From contig CM077594.1 of assembly GCA_039654915.1 (NCBI GenBank), positions 100,516,893 through 100,580,892 on the forward strand: a DNA stretch of 64,000 nucleotides, in the 5' to 3' direction. The stretch comes from Aquilaria yunnanensis. Lineage: Eukaryota; Streptophyta; Magnoliopsida; Malvales; Thymelaeaceae. Below the pieces are notes generated by a model. The model worked only from the letters and a program-made list of their open reading frames with translations. It ran no database searches and was not told where the DNA came from. Of the stretch, positions 1 through 13,222 are shown one piece after another. Each line of letters begins with the position of its first letter. Within the stretch, counting starts at the first letter, position 1. The translations under genes and the position numbers were made by a program.

Positions 1-3000
1 GTGAAGCTGACTTAACGGAATAGCTATACAACCTCTCCTACCTCCCCACCAAATACACACATTTACGCATATCAAATTCATTTCTCTGTTTTATCACCAA
101 AAAGAAAAAGAAAACAACAGATATCATCTCTGTAAAACACATCTTGTACACATGTATTCTTCAACTCGTTTTCTTTTTTTCCTTTTTGTTTGAAAAATGA
201 ACTTGCTTAATTGTGTATTTGTGTGTGTGTGTGTGACGATGACAGGGAGTAGAAACAAGTGACAAGCAACTATTTACTTGTCACTTATTAAACTAAAGAA
301 GCCTAATTATTGGACTTTTGGATGCACGGCGGCCAGCGTCCCCTCACACGCCATTGACTGTGTAACGGAGCCCACAGCCACAACAAATGAATGTGCCTTT
401 TAAGGTTCATCACTGTTTCTTTTCCCCTATGCCCGTTAAATCATTCTGAAATTTTCGTAGCTCTGAGTTGAGGTGGCAAATTCTATTACTCCTAACTACG
501 ACTACTACAAGTCATTCATATTTTTTTATTTGGAGATCGCCGCTTCTCACTTTTACTTTCACTTTTAGAATACTTTTATCCACTCAAGTTTTGTAATGTA
601 ATGTATTTTTACCCTTACTCCTGTTCTCCGCTTATGACACTAATAGTTAATTTATTTTAATTTAAATTAATTATTTTATTTTTATTTTTATATATTTTTT
701 TACCTAAAATTAATTTCATTTGAAAGCTAATATATATAATAATTTATTTAAAAGTAATTTTTTATGATGTTTTTAAGTTTTTATAAATTTTTTATTTTTT
801 AATACCTTAAACTAGAAAAATTCATAAAAATTTAGTAAAATTATAAAAATTATATTTTTAATAAATTATTATAATTATATAATATTAAATTTTAATTAAA
901 ATTAATTCTAGGTAAAAATGACATAAGAACAAAAATAAATTATTTTAAAATCAATAACTTAAGTTAAAATGAACTGGCCTAAGTTGTAATAAATACAACA
1001 CAAGTGAAAAAGTGTATGTTATATCCACGCCTACGAGTATTTATATTAATCTGAATCTCAGAAATGTGTGTATGTGTGTGCGCATCGATTGGTTGGTCAA
1101 AAAACAAAATGAAATAATTTACTAAATTAAATTACTTCTCAGATAAGTGGGGACATATATATGATGCATGCATCGGACAAACGTTTGAAGGAAAATTCCC
1201 ATGATTATTTCTTGACCAAAAAGAAGAAGACAAAAGATTAAAGATATAAAGATATTATCAAGTTGATGGATCAACTTTTGCAAGCCGCTCCCTGTTTTTT
1301 AACTCGATTCTTTCACTGCGAAGGCTGCAAATAGCAAACACTTGCATTGATGGAACTCTCTCACACGCCACATCTCATAATAATAATAACAATAATTCAA
1401 AACCCAAATCACAAGCTGTTGAAAAACATACAACAATTGAATTAATTGCATATTTCCGTTAGTGAAGAGCAGGTGGCCAATTGGCACGCTAGCACGCTGT
1501 CAATGTCTTGCCAAATATTCAAAAAAATTAAAAATTAAAAATTCAAATTTGAAAAATAAAAAAAAATAATAAAAGGAGGAGACAGTACTATTAGGGTTAG
1601 ATTTTTCACATGCGCAAACACAAATAAATAACTAGTGAATGAAATTCAAAATATCAACAAAAAGTTTTTTAAAAAAATCACTGTATCAATACTACTAGCA
1701 CTAGCTCAAAAGTAAGATAATAGTGTTTTATACTATTTTTTGTTCGATATTTACTCCCACAATCTCATATTTTTTTCAACATTTATTGTTTTGGGTCTTA
1801 ATTTTAAATATTTATAATATTTTTATATTTAGTAAATGATCATATTACACTCTTCAAATTATAATTTTAACATTCATTTTTTTTATCTTTTTTAATTGAC
1901 ATGCAAAAAGTGAAGAATAAAAATAAATTTGATAGAAATTTATTCTCTCCCTTAATATCCACATCAAATTCAAATATTTCATAGAGATCATCAATATGAG
2001 AAGTTTTTTTGCCAACCAGCTGGGATATATAGTATCCTTTGGTGACAAGCTAGAAAGAGACATTAGCTAGTGTTTGTCACGAGGTAAGGTTGTCTTAAAA
2101 CCAGATTTCAATACTGTTAAAATTATATAGTATATCTCAGTATATAAATGATAGATATATTGTATAATATATCACGCTATATATTATTACTGATTTCTCA
2201 AAATAATATACATTAAAATACTATTTTAAGATGAAAAAATTCAAATATAAGTTTTTACATATTTTTCTATGTACTCTAATTCTTTTCATCATAATTTTTG
2301 TAATATGAATAAAATATATATGAAAGACAATGTTTTTTGGTATGAAAACATATAAAACTAATTTACAGAAAAAAAATATGTGATACATGCAAAAAAACTA
2401 ATGTTACTGGTAGATAAGCAAAAGAAATATTATTTATGTTAGAATAAGTGTATTAATTATACTTTTTTTCACTTTATTATATGTATGTATATGGTATATT
2501 AATGCAAAAAAAAAAAAAAAAGAAAGAAAAAAGAAAAATCTCTAAACACAGGGCGCGTGTCACATGCAGTACACCGAGATAAGCTGGAATAAATTGAAAA
2601 ACATATAGAAAAATATTAGCAGTCGAAATACAGCTAAATATCGTCGATATTTTTGACAAAAACTCGAGAAATTGCCAAAATTTTTATAACAAGTATCCAT
2701 TTCCTACGTAGCGACGTGGTACCGCGGGGCACTTAAAAAACCATGATTGAAACAAGTATTTTTGCTGGCTTTGCTGGCTAATCTGCATCATTGCTACAGA
2801 AATTTTTTGGGCTGCATGTGATGTGATGTGAGTCTCCCCACATCATACATTGTCAGCCGTTGGATTAATCGGAGCGAAATCATTGCGCTGTCTCCAATTA
2901 AAATTTCCTGGGTCAATTTTACTTTTCTCCTTGAGGTCTGATCTTAATTATACCTTTACCACTGTGGTTTGTGAAGCTACTCTTAACCCCCTGTTTTTGT

Positions 3001-3700
3001 CAGCTTAAGAAATACTCCATAGAGCTGTATTGCATTCACAGGGAGAAAAATAATAATAATAATAATAATCTAGATTAACGATAAAAAATATTATTAAATG
3101 GCTTAAACTTATTATAAAGCAGTTATTGAGCTGTTCGAATTTCAATCTGGGACCCTGATTGTATGCGATAATGTAAAAAGAAGAAGACAAAGAAAAATTA
3201 TTAAGGGGGTAAGTGTGAACCTGGGGGCTAAAATTGTAATTAGATTTAATCACTGAACCAAAATATTTTAAAGTCCCTCCTTTTGTCATCTTTCTAAATG
3301 ACACACGCTCTAGTGTGTCTACAGCTGGAGTATTTGCTGGAGTATTTGTCAAAAAACTGTTTCAAAATTGAAACAAGACACAATTCGATTATATATTTAT
3401 TTTACAAAATACAAAGGTCGTACATACAGATATATATAAGACAAAGGTCACAAGAATATAATTATGAGTTGGTAGAGATTCGGAAATAATTAAAATTTAA
3501 AAGACATATTTATTGTGATATTAAGTCGGGGCATGTTAGATTAATAGAGCAGGTGAGAATTAGTTTCTCGACTGATCGGATACCCGATAGTACCTTTGAA
3601 AAATATTGTAAACAAATTGACAGGCCAGCTAGCCAAACCTCAGTTTCAAAATCAAATAAGATGAACCAATTCGAAAATTAGGCCTTTCTGACAGCTCTCC
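1..3700. other. AT-rich intergenic region
   Basis: I see no credible gene. The short open frames here have no domain, signal peptide or splice context. The stretch holds a (GT)n run near 221-235, long A/T tracts around 660-900, a TAA-type trinucleotide run near 3045-3068, and at about 2180-2340 a segment resembling one near 41.9-42.1 kb. The last few hundred bases are presumably the upstream region of the extensin gene. Confidence 0.6.
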
Positions 3701-3717
3701 TTTAACCAACATTTCCA

Positions 3718-3728
3718 TTATATATACT
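3718..3728 (+). promoter_or_regulatory. Probable TATA box of the extensin gene
   Basis: TTATATATACT lies about 170 bases upstream of the extensin start codon at 3896. A plant TATA box normally sits about 30 bases before the transcription start, which would put the start near 3750 and leave a pyrimidine-rich leader of about 145 bases. Assigned by position and motif only. Confidence 0.5.
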
Positions 3729-3895
3729 CCATTTCATGCATGCTCCAACTCCACAAAAACCAAAACTATTTCTCCTTTCTTTTTCACAGAAAAAGAAATC
3801 TTCTTTTCTCTAAATTCCTCCACCTTTTGTACAGAGCAATTGAGGGAGCTACTCGAGCATTGACGGATCAAAGCGGTGAAGCTCGGTTTTGATCG

Positions 3896-6800
3896 ATGAA
3901 GGCTCCGGGTGGGAACCCGGCTAAGGGCCGGTTTAGGCCCCAACTGGCTGTCGGATTAGCCATGTTAGTTCTTTCAAGTGTTGTGAGCTCAGTGTCTGCT
4001 GATGCTTATTCTTACTCTTCGCCACCTCCTCCCATTTATGAGTACAAATCTCCGCCTCCACCATCTCCTTCTCCACCACCTCCATACGAGTACAAATCAC
4101 CACCACCACCACCTAATAAGCCATATGAGTATCAATCCCCACCTCCTCCGGAGCACTCACCACCACCTCCATATGAGTACAAGTCACCTCCACCACCTGA
4201 GCACCCTTACGAGTACAAGTCTCCACCTCCTCCGGTGCATTCCCCGCCACCTCCTTATGAATATAAGTCACCTCCACCACCTGAGCACCCATACAAATAC
4301 AACTCTCCTCCTCCTCCAGTGCATTCTCCACCACCTCCATACGAATATAAGTCACCTCCCCCACCTAAGCATAAGCCTCCACCTTCTCCAGTGAATTCGC
4401 CACCACCTCCATACGAGTACAAGTCTCCTCCTCCACCAGAGCACCCATATGAGTACAAGTCTCCACCTCCACCAGTGCATTCCCCACCGCCTCCTTATGA
4501 GTACAAGTCGCCTCCACCACCTGAGCACCCATATGAGTACAAGTCGCCACCTCCTCCGGTGCATTCCCCACCGCCTCCTTATGAGTACAAGTCGCCTCCA
4601 CCACCTGAGCACCCATATGAGTACAAGTCGCCACCTCCTCCAGTGCATTCCCCACCACCTCCTTATGAATACAAGTCACCACCACCACCTGAGCACCCAT
4701 ACGAGTACAAATCTCCACCTCCTCCAGTCCATTCCCCACCACCTCCTTATGAGTACAAGTCACCACCACCACCTGAGCATCCATACGAGTATAAGTCTCC
4801 TCCTCCTCCTGTCCATTCACCACCACCTCCTTATGAGTACAAGTCACCGCCACCCCCTGAGCATCCATACGAGTATAAATCTCCACCTCCTCCCATCCAT
4901 TCCCCACCACCTCCTTATGAGTACAAGTCACCACCACCGCCTGAGCATCCATATGAGTACAAGTCTCCTCCTCCTCCCGTCCATTCCCCACCACCTCCTT
5001 ATGAGTACAAGTCACCACCACCGCCTGAGCATCCATATGAGTACAAGTCTCCTCCTCCTCCCGTCCATTCCCCACCACCTCCTTATGAGTACAAGTCACC
5101 ACCACCGCCTGAGCATCCATATGAGTACAAGTCTCCTCCTCCTCCCGTCCATTCCCCACCACCTCCTTATGAGTACAAGTCACCCCCACCTCCTAAGCAT
5201 CCATATGAGTACAAGTCTCCTCCTCCTCCTATCCATTCACCACCACCTCCTTATGAGTACAAGTCACCGCCACCACCTGAGCATCCATACGAGTACAAGT
5301 CTCCACCTCCTCCTGTTCATTCACCACCACCTCCTTATGAATACAAGTCACCGCCACCACCTGAGCACCCATACGAGTATAAATCTCCACCTCCTCCTGT
5401 CCATTCCCCACCACCTCCTTATGAGTACAAGTCTCCACCACCGCCTGAGCATCCATATGAGTACAAGTCTCCTCCTCCTCCCGTCCATTCACCACCACCT
5501 CCTTATGAGTACAAGTCACCGCCACCACCTGAACACCCATATGAGTATAAATCTCCACCTCCTCCAGTCCATTCCCCACCACCTCCTTATGAGTACAAAT
5601 CACCTCCACCGCCTGAGCATCCATATGAGTACAAGTCTCCTCCTCCTCCAGTCCATTCACCACCACCTCCTTATGAGTACAAGTCACCACCACCACCTGA
5701 ACACCCATACGAGTATAAATCTCCACCTCCTCCAGTCCATTCCCCACCACCTCCTTATGAGTACAAGTCACCACCACCACCTGAGCATCCATACGAGTAC
5801 AAGTCTCCTCCACCACCGAAGCATTTGCCTCCACCATCATATGAGTACAAATCCCCACCTCCACCTGCTGAGAAACCTTATTACTATAAGTCTCCACCTC
5901 CTCCAGAGAAGTCATTGCCACCACCTTATTATTACAAGTCACCACCTCCCCCAGAAAAGTCTCCGCCTCTACCATACTATTATAAATCTCCACCTCCACC
6001 TTCACCATTTGTGAAACCACCTTACTATTACAAATCTCCACCACCACCCATTCATCCTCCACCTCTACCATACTATTACAAGTCTCCACCACCTCCTTAC
6101 TACTATGTGTCACCTCCACCTCCTGTAAAATCCCCACCAATCATACCACCTTATTATTATAAGTCACCGCCGCCTCCAACCCATCATGTGTCACCACCAT
6201 ACTATTATAAATCCCCACCACCACCACCACATAAAGCCCTCCCTCCTCCTTATTACTACACCTCTCCTCCTCCACCTAAGCATTATCCACAACCATACCC
6301 ACACCCTCACCCTCACCAGTTTATTGTTAAGGTGATTGGAAAAGTTTATTGCTACAGGTGTTATGACTGGAGCTACCCTACCAAGTCACATGACAAAAAG
6401 CATCTCAAAGGTAATTATTGACTTTAATATATATGTGTGTGTGTAATGTATGTATGTATGTATGTATTATTGCTAGTTATCCTAACCATAGGTATAACTT
6501 TAAAACAATTTTTTTTCTATATCTTCGACTAGTTTCATTGCTCCATTATTTAACTTTGAACCGAACACCTTTAGTATATTTGCCATCTATTCATAAAGGC
6601 ATCATACATATCAATCAAAATAATCAATAAAATAATTAAAAAATAAAATGAAACTATTTTAGACAAAAAAAAACTTAGCTTTTGAACATGTAAGAAAAGA
6701 TAAATTCAAATTATTATATTTTAAATATGATTCTTTTGCAATATAATCTCATGAATGCTTGTGTTATTATAATTTTAACTAATTGTATGTCTTTAAATGT

Positions 6801-7878
6801 TCCACATGAAAAAGATGCAATTGTGGAAGTCACATGCAAGGTAGGAGACAAAGAGATCAAGGCATATGGCAAGACCAAGATCAATGGAAAATACAGCATC
6901 CCAATTGAAGGCTTTGAATATGGTAAATATGGTGCAAACGCATGTGAGGCGAAACTTCACAAGGCACCAGAGGGTTCATTGTGTAGCATTCCCACTGGTT
7001 TGAATTGGGGAGACAAGGGTGCTAAGGTCAAGGTTTATTCAAAGACAGATTATGAAGTTGTTCTCAAGGCCAAACCATTTGCTTATGCTCCTAAAATTCC
7101 TTATAAGGAATGTGAAAAGGAGAAGCCGAAGCCCCAGCCGCCGGCCCCTTACTATTACAAGTCCCCACCGCCACCTGTTTACATCTACAAGTCACCACCA
7201 CCTCCTCCTTATGTATACAAGTCACCACCACCACCACCAGAGCATTCATTGCCACCACCATATTATTATAAGTCCCCACCTCCCCCATCACCCATCTACA
7301 TCTACAAATCACCACCGCCACCTCCATATATTTACAAGTCACCACCACCCCCTGAGCACCCATTGCCACCATACATTTACAAATCTCCACCACCACCTTA
7401 CATTTATAAGTCTCCACCACCTCCTCCTGAGCACCCATTGCCGCCATACATTTACAAATCTCCACCACCTCATCCATATGTCTACAAATCACCACCACCA
7501 CCACCAGAGCATCCACTTCCACCATACATTTATAAATCCCCACCTCCACCATACATTTATAAATCTCCACCACCCCCTCCATATATTTACAAGTCACCGC
7601 CACCTCCTGAGCACCCATTACCACCATACCTTTATAAATCTCCACCACCCCCTCCATATATTTACAAGTCACCGCCACCTCCTGAACACCCATTACCACC
7701 ATACCTTTACAAATCTCCACCACCTCCCCCATATGCTTACAAATCACCACCTCCACCACCGGAACATCCACTTCCACCATACTTCTACAAGTCACCTCCT
7801 CCACCTTACATTTATAAATCCCCACCACCACCTCCAGCCTACACTTACACATCCCCTCCACCACCTGCTCATTATTAG
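3896..7878 (+). CDS. Giant extensin with internal pollen Ole e 1 domain
   Basis: Two exons, 3896-6410 and 6815-7878, encode about 1,192 residues. The 404-base GT-AG intron is in phase 1 and splits the Ole e 1 domain: exon 1 ends in YCYRCYDW..HLK and exon 2 continues DAIVEVTCKVGDKEI. Order: signal peptide (about residues 1-35); a first extensin block built from SPPPP with YEYK, including 17 in-register copies of a 28-residue unit; a YYYKSPPPP section; the Ole e 1 domain with six cysteines (YC, RC, VTC, ANAC, SLC, YKEC); then a second extensin block rich in YIYKSPPPP. In extensins Ser-Pro4 is hydroxylated and arabinosylated, and Tyr-X-Tyr forms cross-links in the cell wall. Extensin/PRP proteins with an Ole e 1 domain are known from root hairs and other tissues; where this one is expressed is not visible. 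The exact splice junction is inferred. Confidence 0.9.
4439..5806 (+). repeat. 84-bp coding tandem repeat of the extensin
   Basis: The GAGCAYCC landmark that opens the EHPYEYK part recurs from 4439 to 5783, exactly 16 x 84 bp. Each unit codes for 28 residues: SPPPPYEYK, then SPPPPEHPYEYK, then SPPPPVH. Copies differ mainly at third positions, plus V to I and E to K changes. I see no unit-length irregularity or frameshift, which fits expansion by unequal crossing-over with selection on frame. Confidence 0.9.
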
Positions 7879-7916
7879 GTTTCGAAAGCCCAGCAGCAAA
7901 TTCACACGGTTTTCAT

Positions 7917-8003
7917 GTAAGTATACTATTCAATTTCTTTTAAGGATTCAAAACTCTTGTACCACTTTTAACCTCTAACTTGTTTCTTAACATAAATATT
8001 TAG
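7917..8003 (+). other. Possible 3' UTR intron of the extensin gene
   Basis: Thirty-nine bases after the stop codon is a good donor (CAT|GTAAGTAT). It is followed by a pyrimidine-rich stretch and an acceptor (ATATTTAG|GTTG) 87 bases downstream. A 3' UTR intron is known in tobacco extensin. The transcript probably continues past 8,300. Inferred from splice signals only. Confidence 0.4.
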
Positions 8004-8449
8004 GTTGTAGTTTCATAAAAAGAATAAAGCAAGGCACCAAGAAGGGAAGATTCAGATCATATCAATCGTCTTCAAATTCAAATTGGTTGAACAATAAAGA
8101 GCCGAGCATTGCATTTGAGTGCCCCCGATCGATTTTGGGAGAAGAGGCCGGCAGATTGGCTTCCATTTCTATGGTGACCATCTTGCACGTGCTCTTAATC
8201 TATTCAAGTAGCGTTGTGAAGAAGGAAGGTGGTCGAAGATGGTGTTGTATTTCCATTCTTTGTCGTTTTGGCTGAATCTATTCATCATGTATAGAGTAGA
8301 ACATGCGTGAGCATATTTCGTATGATTGTAAGCTTCCTCTATTTATTGTAAGTGTGCATTTGTCCCCTTGTACCTTCTCGTGCTATGTGCACTTAAGTCC
8401 CTAAACAATAAAGGTCAACATTTCTGGCACAACAGCCGCCTGTTCTTTT

Positions 8450-11400
8450 CTCTAAAAGTACCTTTTTTTCCTCTTCTCAAAACGAGCCCCTTGAATTTGG
8501 CCTAAACTGGTGCAATAGTCTCACTATTAAGGAATCGGCAGCAATAATCTATAGCTTCTCTAAATAAATAAATAAATAGAAAAAAGTTCAATTAGAAGCA
8601 AGAACTTGGATGTGAACCTTCTGCAGGGGAAACGGAAATTTTATGTATACTAGTACTACATAAATTTCCATTTGAGCTAACAATCTTGTTAAGAGTATGG
8701 TACAAGTCTCAAGAAGCTAATAAGCTTCTTGGATTTAATCCTAAAAATAAAATGTCAGTTTACGGAGTCATCTCTTCTGCTAAGCAACCGCCAAATACAA
8801 AACATATGCAGAAACAGAGCTTAAACATAAGCTTCTAAGCAAGTTCTTTACCTTATCCAGAAACACTAAGATTTGCTAAAAAAGAATAGAGCAGGTGAAA
8901 GCAGGCAATCACAGATACGAAGTCACAGTCATCAACTGCTCCTCATTATAAATAAAAAACAAACGTATCAGAAGCTAATAATTTTGATCCACATGGAGGT
9001 ATGGAAATTGAGGCATTCATAGTCTAGTGTGATTGGTTTTCTTGTTAGTTCTTCTTGGCCCCTAATGTTTTAAAGGGCTTGAAGTGTCCAACTTGATCTC
9101 TCCCAGAGGGTCCCATAATCCACTTAATCCCTCCATTATTCAACTTTCAACATACCCTCAGATGCTAGTGAACCCCCTCAAGTCTCTTGTGAAGAATAAC
9201 CCTACCAAATTCTCAGAGGAGGCCAACCCCAAGACAACAAGGAACACCTAATCCATAGTGGTTGCCAGCGGTTTTATTGAAACCTTTTTTCCTTTCTTTG
9301 AAAATTTTGCAAATGAGAATCCCACGTTTGAGACTTTGAGCTTTGCCTTTCTCAAAGCTTTGTCCCATGATGAATGAATATAAATAAAACCAGTTCACAG
9401 CGGTAAATTATATATTTCCTGTCCTGTTCATTTCTTTAAAGAAATAAAGGCAATTTAGGAACTTAGAAGTTTTTTTTCCATTTAGGAGTTTCTTTTTTCT
9501 TTATTATGATTATGATTTTGATTTTGATTATGATTATTACCATTTTTATTATTAGTTTCTAACGTTTTCACACTTGTGAAATCTTTACTGTCTTCTTAAA
9601 AATGATTCTTACCTTTCACAAAACATATTGTTTTTCAAAAAAATCTTATGCTTTATGTTTTAAAAAAATGACAATTTTTCTGTTCTCCCAAGGTCACCAT
9701 GCCCTGTGTACAGCTAACTAGTGACAGTGACAATTACGTACCTTTGAATGCGGGGAGCAACGCAGTAAAATTGTTGGCCAAACATGTTAAAAAAAATTGA
9801 AAAAAAATTGCATATGAAAAAGAACATTAGCCAGATCATGTTCGGCCAAGCTTCCCCTATTATTTTTATTGCCAAATCTATGACTGTTTATTTGTGAGCC
9901 AAAATGCACAGTTAACCCTTTAACTTTATTGACTCATGCAAGTTAATCATTTAAGTATAACTCAATGCAGCTTAATCCTTTAACTTTAAGAAATATAGCA
10001 AGTTAACCCTTCACAGTTCGGATAAACTGCAATTTTAGTCCTAGTTAGCTTTCAACAAATTTTACTATATTAATAATTACAATAATTAAATTATTTAAAA
10101 ATGTTAATTCAAAAAAAAAAATTGTACAGTAATTTAAAGAATTTTTTATTATCTAATCATTTATATTTTACTCATTTATTAAATAAACTATTTTCATTAA
10201 TTTATTGGAAATAAAAAAACCCATTTTTATTCTCTTCATTTTTTCTTTGATCGTTTATTTTTCAAAAGATTTTCTTATTGTTTCTGGTTGAACAAATGCT
10301 CATTATTAGGTGGTTTATCCACACCAAGATATCATTCAATCTTTAACTTTGCCCTTGTCTTCTTCCTTAAATTTTCTTTACTTCCTTATTTATTCAATTT
10401 CTTACATATCAATGTCTTCTTTTTTTTTTTTTAATTTAAATCTTTTGTTCAAATCTAAATACTATTTGGGATCTATCAAAAGAAAAGTATAGCATTCAAT
10501 ATTATAATTGAGTAGTTAATCAACTTTTTTTTTAATGTTTTCCCAAATACTCTAGTTTTATTTATATCTAACTAGAGTAGGTAGTGTCACAATCAAACAA
10601 ACCAAGAATAGCTGGAAAATTAATTAGAAAACACAACTCGATCTTTTATGAAATCTAATAAAATAAAAAAGTTATTGAAGCCAAATAAACAAAGATAACA
10701 ACAACAATACTCTAAATTAGTGTTGGCCAATACTGATTTTTTTCATAAAGAAAGCTAAAAGTAAGTAGGCCAAATTTAGAAATTCAATGCTAGTTTTATC
10801 GTAGTAATTATTAGATTTCTTACTTTTTATTTATATCTATTATAAGTTTCAGATTGTAAAATTTCTGCTGCGTTTTTTTGGCATATCTATACGTTGCTTC
10901 GTTAATTTGGATGGTTTAATAATAAGTGTAATTAAGAGTTTTTGCTAAAGAAAATTGGGTAAATTTTATTATTTACTTTCAATTTTTCATTGAAAGAAAT
11001 GATAAAAATTAATGGAAATTGTAGTACAATCTTAATTAGCATGAAAAATCCAAGGGATGAATTAGCTTTAAGATGTTTTAATGTATTAAGTCTAAATCAT
11101 GGAAAATTAATACTAAAGAGTTTAATTTAAAAAATTGTTTGGAAATCGAGTCTAATTAGAAAAAAAAAAACTCCTCCAACAACATGTTCTCTAAATTCAT
11201 AAATCCCTGATATAGGCACATTTGTATAAAACAAAAAAGAGAAAAATATTTAGAAAAAAAAATCAACTTAAAAGTGGAGTAAACAAAAAGATAAAATCTA
11301 TTTTTTACTATTTCTATTAATGGTAATAATAATACATAATTGCATTAATTTCATTTTTATCTTTTGCTTCAAATATACACCTAATTTTCTCTACCATTCT

Positions 11401-12964
11401 CTTATTATATGTATGCTAGCTTTAGTTTTTCCCAACTAAATTTACTCATTCCCCATAACTCTTGTTAAATGAGGGAAATTGTTAGCAATACTTTCTCCAT
11501 CATTAATTATACTTCGCTTATCTGTAATTTATTTTTTCTTTGAACTACACTTTTTTTTTTTGGTTAACTAACAATATACTTACTAGCCATTTTTCATTAT
11601 TTACAATTTCCCATTTCAATTTTTATGAACTTCTCTTCTGCATATCCTCCAGGTAATCCGGTTGCTTCCCCTCCTCCCCATCCTTTGATTTGTTTTATTA
11701 TTATTATTTTTTTATCATTTTCTATGTCTTGTATTGTGGCAAAATAGAAAGTCCTGTAACAGAACCTCTCTTAGATGAAATGTCATCCACACATCCTGGC
11801 ATCAGTCTCCAACTTTGACCGTCAGACTTCTTTACATAATGACAAAAAGTTTTTGAAAAATTGCAGCAAGAAAGTTACCAGAAAAATAACCGAAAATTAC
11901 CAGTAATTGAAGCCTGTAGGTTCTCCATAGTGCACAAGTGTTTAAAGTAAGAAACTCCACAGTGCTTCAGAAACTCACTCACTATATATGTTCCCTCTAA
12001 TTATCCGAAAAAATGAAAGATGAATTGAAGAAAAATGATTATTGTGTTCAAGGTTTGACCAATGAAATATATATGAAGCATATATATACGCAATTGCTAA
12101 AAATGTCGACATGACAATGTAACATACAATTGCCCTACTGCAGTATATCACATTGTCCCTTGGCTGCTTTATCTGGAACAAAGGTTTTGCTAACAATATA
12201 TTTCTCATAGTAAGGTATAGTAAGTTGGGGACTAGCTAGCAATCCAATTAATTAATATGTTGGGCAAACGCTTATTTGATCTGGTTAATTAGCTAGCATA
12301 TATGCTTAGTGAACACTTATAAATATTATTCAAATTAATTTACTCCCCTCACATGGTGTGTGTGTGTGTGTGTGCATTTAGATCTGGATTCACGGGAAAT
12401 AAAAATTAGTTTGTTGCTAATCTTTTCACCTAATTATTAGGAGGCAGAGAAAATAAGAAAATTGCAAGTCATCACTTTTTCTGCTGGACATTCAATTCAA
12501 TTAAAAAAAATTAAACATAGAGAAATTATTCTCAGCCCAGAGGAGAGGACTGCTGCTTTAACCTTGGTGTCCCACTTTTAAGCAGCTTTGCTTAGCTAGC
12601 CCTGTGAACCTCTGGGTGAACTAGAAGATCCATTAATTCCACTAGCTATATACACATCTCTGTCTATAATATATATGTGCAGGTCCTCTGAAATAAATTA
12701 TCTCACACACACACACACACACACAACCACACCTTATTTACTCATGGATCTTCTTGGCTTCACAAAAATTATATTTACTCATGGATCTTCTTAGCATCAC
12801 AAAAATTAAGGGTTTGCTAATGGCACCGACCACTGAACGCTCAATTATTAATTACTCCTCCTTTTGAATCAGGTGGCTATGGCATGTGTATGATTAAGCG
12901 GCCACGTAGCTGAGCTGTAAAGGCCTTTGGTCTTGAGCCAATCAAATCCCAAATTCACTAACGT
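8450..12964. other. AT-rich intergenic region
   Basis: No gene can be supported. I see poly-A/T tracts, a GT-rich run near 12357-12373, a (CA)n run at about 12703-12725, and a direct duplication of about 34 bp at 12743-12809 (ACTCATGGATCTTCTT twice). The short open frames have no recognisable content. Confidence 0.6.
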
Positions 12965-13222
12965 AACAGTGGGAAGGTTTTTTTTTTTTTTTTAAACAGC
13001 AAGAAAACTTGTGGTATTGGAATATATTACATCTGGTTCGAGTCCAGCACGTAGCTGGACGAAAAGAAATTAGTACAAGACACCTGAACACCTAGCAAAC
13101 TCCACCAGATTATACATAAAAATACACCCGAACAAAAACCAGTTACAGCCAGCTTTTACATGCTTATATAGGATCTTGACACAAATCACACCAGGAACAC
13201 TTCAATCTTGTGCATCTCCTAG

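Noticed and set aside
4439..5806. CRISPR-like array
   Set aside because: The regular repeat is coding, contiguous and without unique spacers, in a eukaryotic gene.
4365..6140. Long antisense and alternate frames across the extensin repeats
   Set aside because: The Pro-rich 84-bp repeat has few stop codons in any frame. The antisense products are simple Glu/Val/Thr-rich repeats with no start context or domain.
6727..7878. A separate second extensin gene starting at 6727
   Set aside because: The first 29 residues lie in the intron. The Ole e 1 domain lacks its first two cysteines unless joined to the end of the upstream frame, and the splice phase fits.
13030..13060. tRNA-like T-arm (CTGGTTCGAGTCCAG)
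   Set aside because: Only a T-arm-like hairpin is present. No acceptor stem, anticodon arm or D-arm fits around it, and it lies in the LINE 3' region.
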